Below, piece by piece: positions 36,665 to 37,218 of a stretch of 37,218 nt of DNA. The notes beneath the pieces were generated by a model that saw nothing but the letters and a program-made list of their open reading frames with translations, was not told the origin of the DNA and did no database searches. The translations under genes were made by a program, and so were the position numbers. The DNA comes from Winogradskyella sp. (GTDB lineage: Bacteria; Bacteroidota; Bacteroidia; Flavobacteriales; Flavobacteriaceae), in contig NZ_JABDQL010000070.1 of assembly GCF_013042245.1 (NCBI RefSeq), forward strand, positions 1 to 37,218, read 5' to 3'. Position 1 is the stretch's first letter. Each line of letters begins with the position of its first letter.

Positions 36665-37118
36665 GAATAGTAAATATATCCATAAAAGTCATACTGTTAC
36701 AATTTTACTATATCATTTTGTGAGCATTGCAAAATATCGACAGGTTGTTATAACCGATTTAGTCGACAAAGTTATAGTTGAAATATGTGATGATATAGAA
36801 AAACGTTTTGAAGTTAATTTTTTAGAAATAGGAACGGACAAAAACCACGTTCATTTTTTGATTCAAAGCGTTCCTTCTTATAGTATCACAAAAATAGTTA
36901 CTATGATAAAAAGTATTGTAGCCAGAGAAGTTTTCAAACGTTGTCCAGAAGTAAAAAAGCAATTATGGGGAGGTGAGTTTTGGGGTAAAGGATATTTTGT
37001 GAATACAGTTAGTCAACATGGGACTGAAAAATTGATAGCAAATTATGTCAAGGAATAAGGTGTTGAAAAGGATTATAAAAGTTTGAAAAATAAGGCTATA
37101 TTCTATAATATGACTTAA
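36657..37118 (+). pseudogene. tnpA: IS200-type TnpA transposase (Y1 HUH), cut by TAA after codon 133
   Basis: The open part (36657-37058) codes for 133 residues of an IS200/IS605 TnpA: HUH motif H64-V-H66 in DKNHVHFLIQ, LWGGEFWGKGYF (103-114) and catalytic tyrosine Y130 in IANYVKE. A TAA at 37056-37058 follows, then the same frame continues for 19 codons (GVEKDYKSLKNKA...) to a TAA at 37116-37118, giving a normal TnpA length. Intact relatives read YVKxQGVEK, so the TAA stands at the Gln four residues after the tyrosine, which is a metal ligand in IS608 TnpA (Q131). A CAA to TAA change fits. The truncated product should be inactive. No tnpB is present. Confidence 0.85.
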
Positions 37119-37148
37119 ATAAGTTGTATTTTAGTAAAAACGAAAGTC

Positions 37149-37218
37149 ATGATACCACAAAATTTCACAGAATACTTCAAAAGCCTCGAATTATTTGAGC
37201 GACAGGAAATAGTAAATG
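37149..37218 (+). CDS. 5' end of an unidentified gene, cut by the window end
   Basis: Twenty-three codons from an ATG at 37149 (MIPQNFTEYFKSLELFERQE, then IVN) run off the window. I do not recognise the product. It lies 30 bp after the ancestral tnpA stop with no promoter element. It may be a gene next to the insertion or a second insertion-element gene; the fragment is too short to decide. Confidence 0.45.
   Translation, partial: MIPQNFTEYFKSLELFERQEIVN

Larger units (their letters stand above)
36618..37124 (+). mobile_element. IS200/IS605-family element (core region; ends not resolved)
   Basis: Minimum extent from a 14-nt hairpin upstream of tnpA, CGAGGC-TT-GCCTCG (36618-36631), to a weaker 12-nt hairpin after the ancestral tnpA stop, ACTTA-AA-TAAGT (37113-37124). 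Family elements end in subterminal hairpins rather than inverted repeats. There is no tnpB, so this looks like an IS200-type single-gene element. True ends and the target tetranucleotide are not identified. The rest of 36431-36617 shows an ATG/ATA-rich run (36583-36600) but no gene. Confidence 0.5.

Noticed and set aside
36583-36723. A 46-codon reading frame starting in the ATG/ATA-rich run and overlapping the tnpA start in another frame
   Set aside because: Low-complexity start, no recognisable domain and no support beyond being open. A regulatory upstream frame is possible but not shown.
15312-37118. Reassigned genetic code (TAA or TGA read as an amino acid) to explain the three internal stops
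   Set aside because: Many intact genes here end in TAA with another gene starting in the same bases (TAATG junctions), and no other conserved protein has internal TAA or TGA. Local nonsense mutations explain the data better.
1-37218. tRNA, rRNA, CRISPR array, riboswitch, origin or phage genes
   Set aside because: Looked for cloverleaf/T-loop sequences, regularly spaced direct repeats and phage or defence motifs; none was found by eye. A covariance-model search would be needed to exclude small RNAs.

Overview
The window looks like the chromosome of a member of the Bacteroidota, most likely a marine Flavobacteriaceae species. The evidence is low G+C, almost no Shine-Dalgarno sequences, several -7 promoter elements of the Bacteroidota form TAnnTTTG, and protein families typical of the group: a split propionyl-CoA-type carboxylase, DUF4294, DUF4268, ThrA-ThrB-ThrC in one operon, and an IS200-type element at one end. 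Genus and species cannot be fixed from sequence alone. Most of the window is housekeeping DNA. I found no tRNA, rRNA, CRISPR array, prophage or recognisable defence system.

Layout. 1-6753: a UvrD/PcrA helicase (TTG start), a YciO-type YrdC protein, a convergent Bcr/CflA exporter, a DinB-superfamily protein and a one-chain ABC exporter. 6815-10301 (minus): a biotin-carrier, biotin carboxylase and carboxyltransferase operon for an acyl-CoA (probably propionyl-CoA) carboxylase. 10357-12732 (minus): three overlapping genes, a class V aminotransferase, an Idi-like Nudix hydrolase and a PrsW-type membrane protease; upstream lies an M42 aminopeptidase with a strong terminator. 14000-15315: a secreted DUF4294 protein coupled to a hemolysin III/PAQR membrane protein.

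15312-16152 is a small decaying patch: a VOC (glyoxalase-fold) gene and a DoxX gene, neighbours on the minus strand, each interrupted by a single in-frame stop. Then come a methyltransferase, ZIP transporter and DUF4268 operon (minus) and, divergently from a shared palindromic promoter, a THUMP rRNA methyltransferase, phosphoethanolamine transferase and PLC-like/GDPD-like protein operon (plus). 21686-26348 is thrA-thrB-thrC (minus), converting aspartate to threonine. 26558-29669 is nnr-hutH. clpC (minus) and gyrA (plus) diverge, and gyrA is followed by a secreted TPR protein with a strong terminator. The right end holds an IS200-type TnpA gene cut by a TAA exactly where the metal-ligand glutamine is expected, followed by the first 23 codons of an unidentified gene.

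Most notable items: the TnpA nonsense codon and the hairpin around its start codon; the two adjacent nonsense-mutated genes; the shared 21-bp palindrome with a -7 element in each arm; the EptA plus PLC-like gene pair; and the terminator wedged just before the aminotransferase start codon. None amounts to a clearly new biological system, and most of the window is ordinary.
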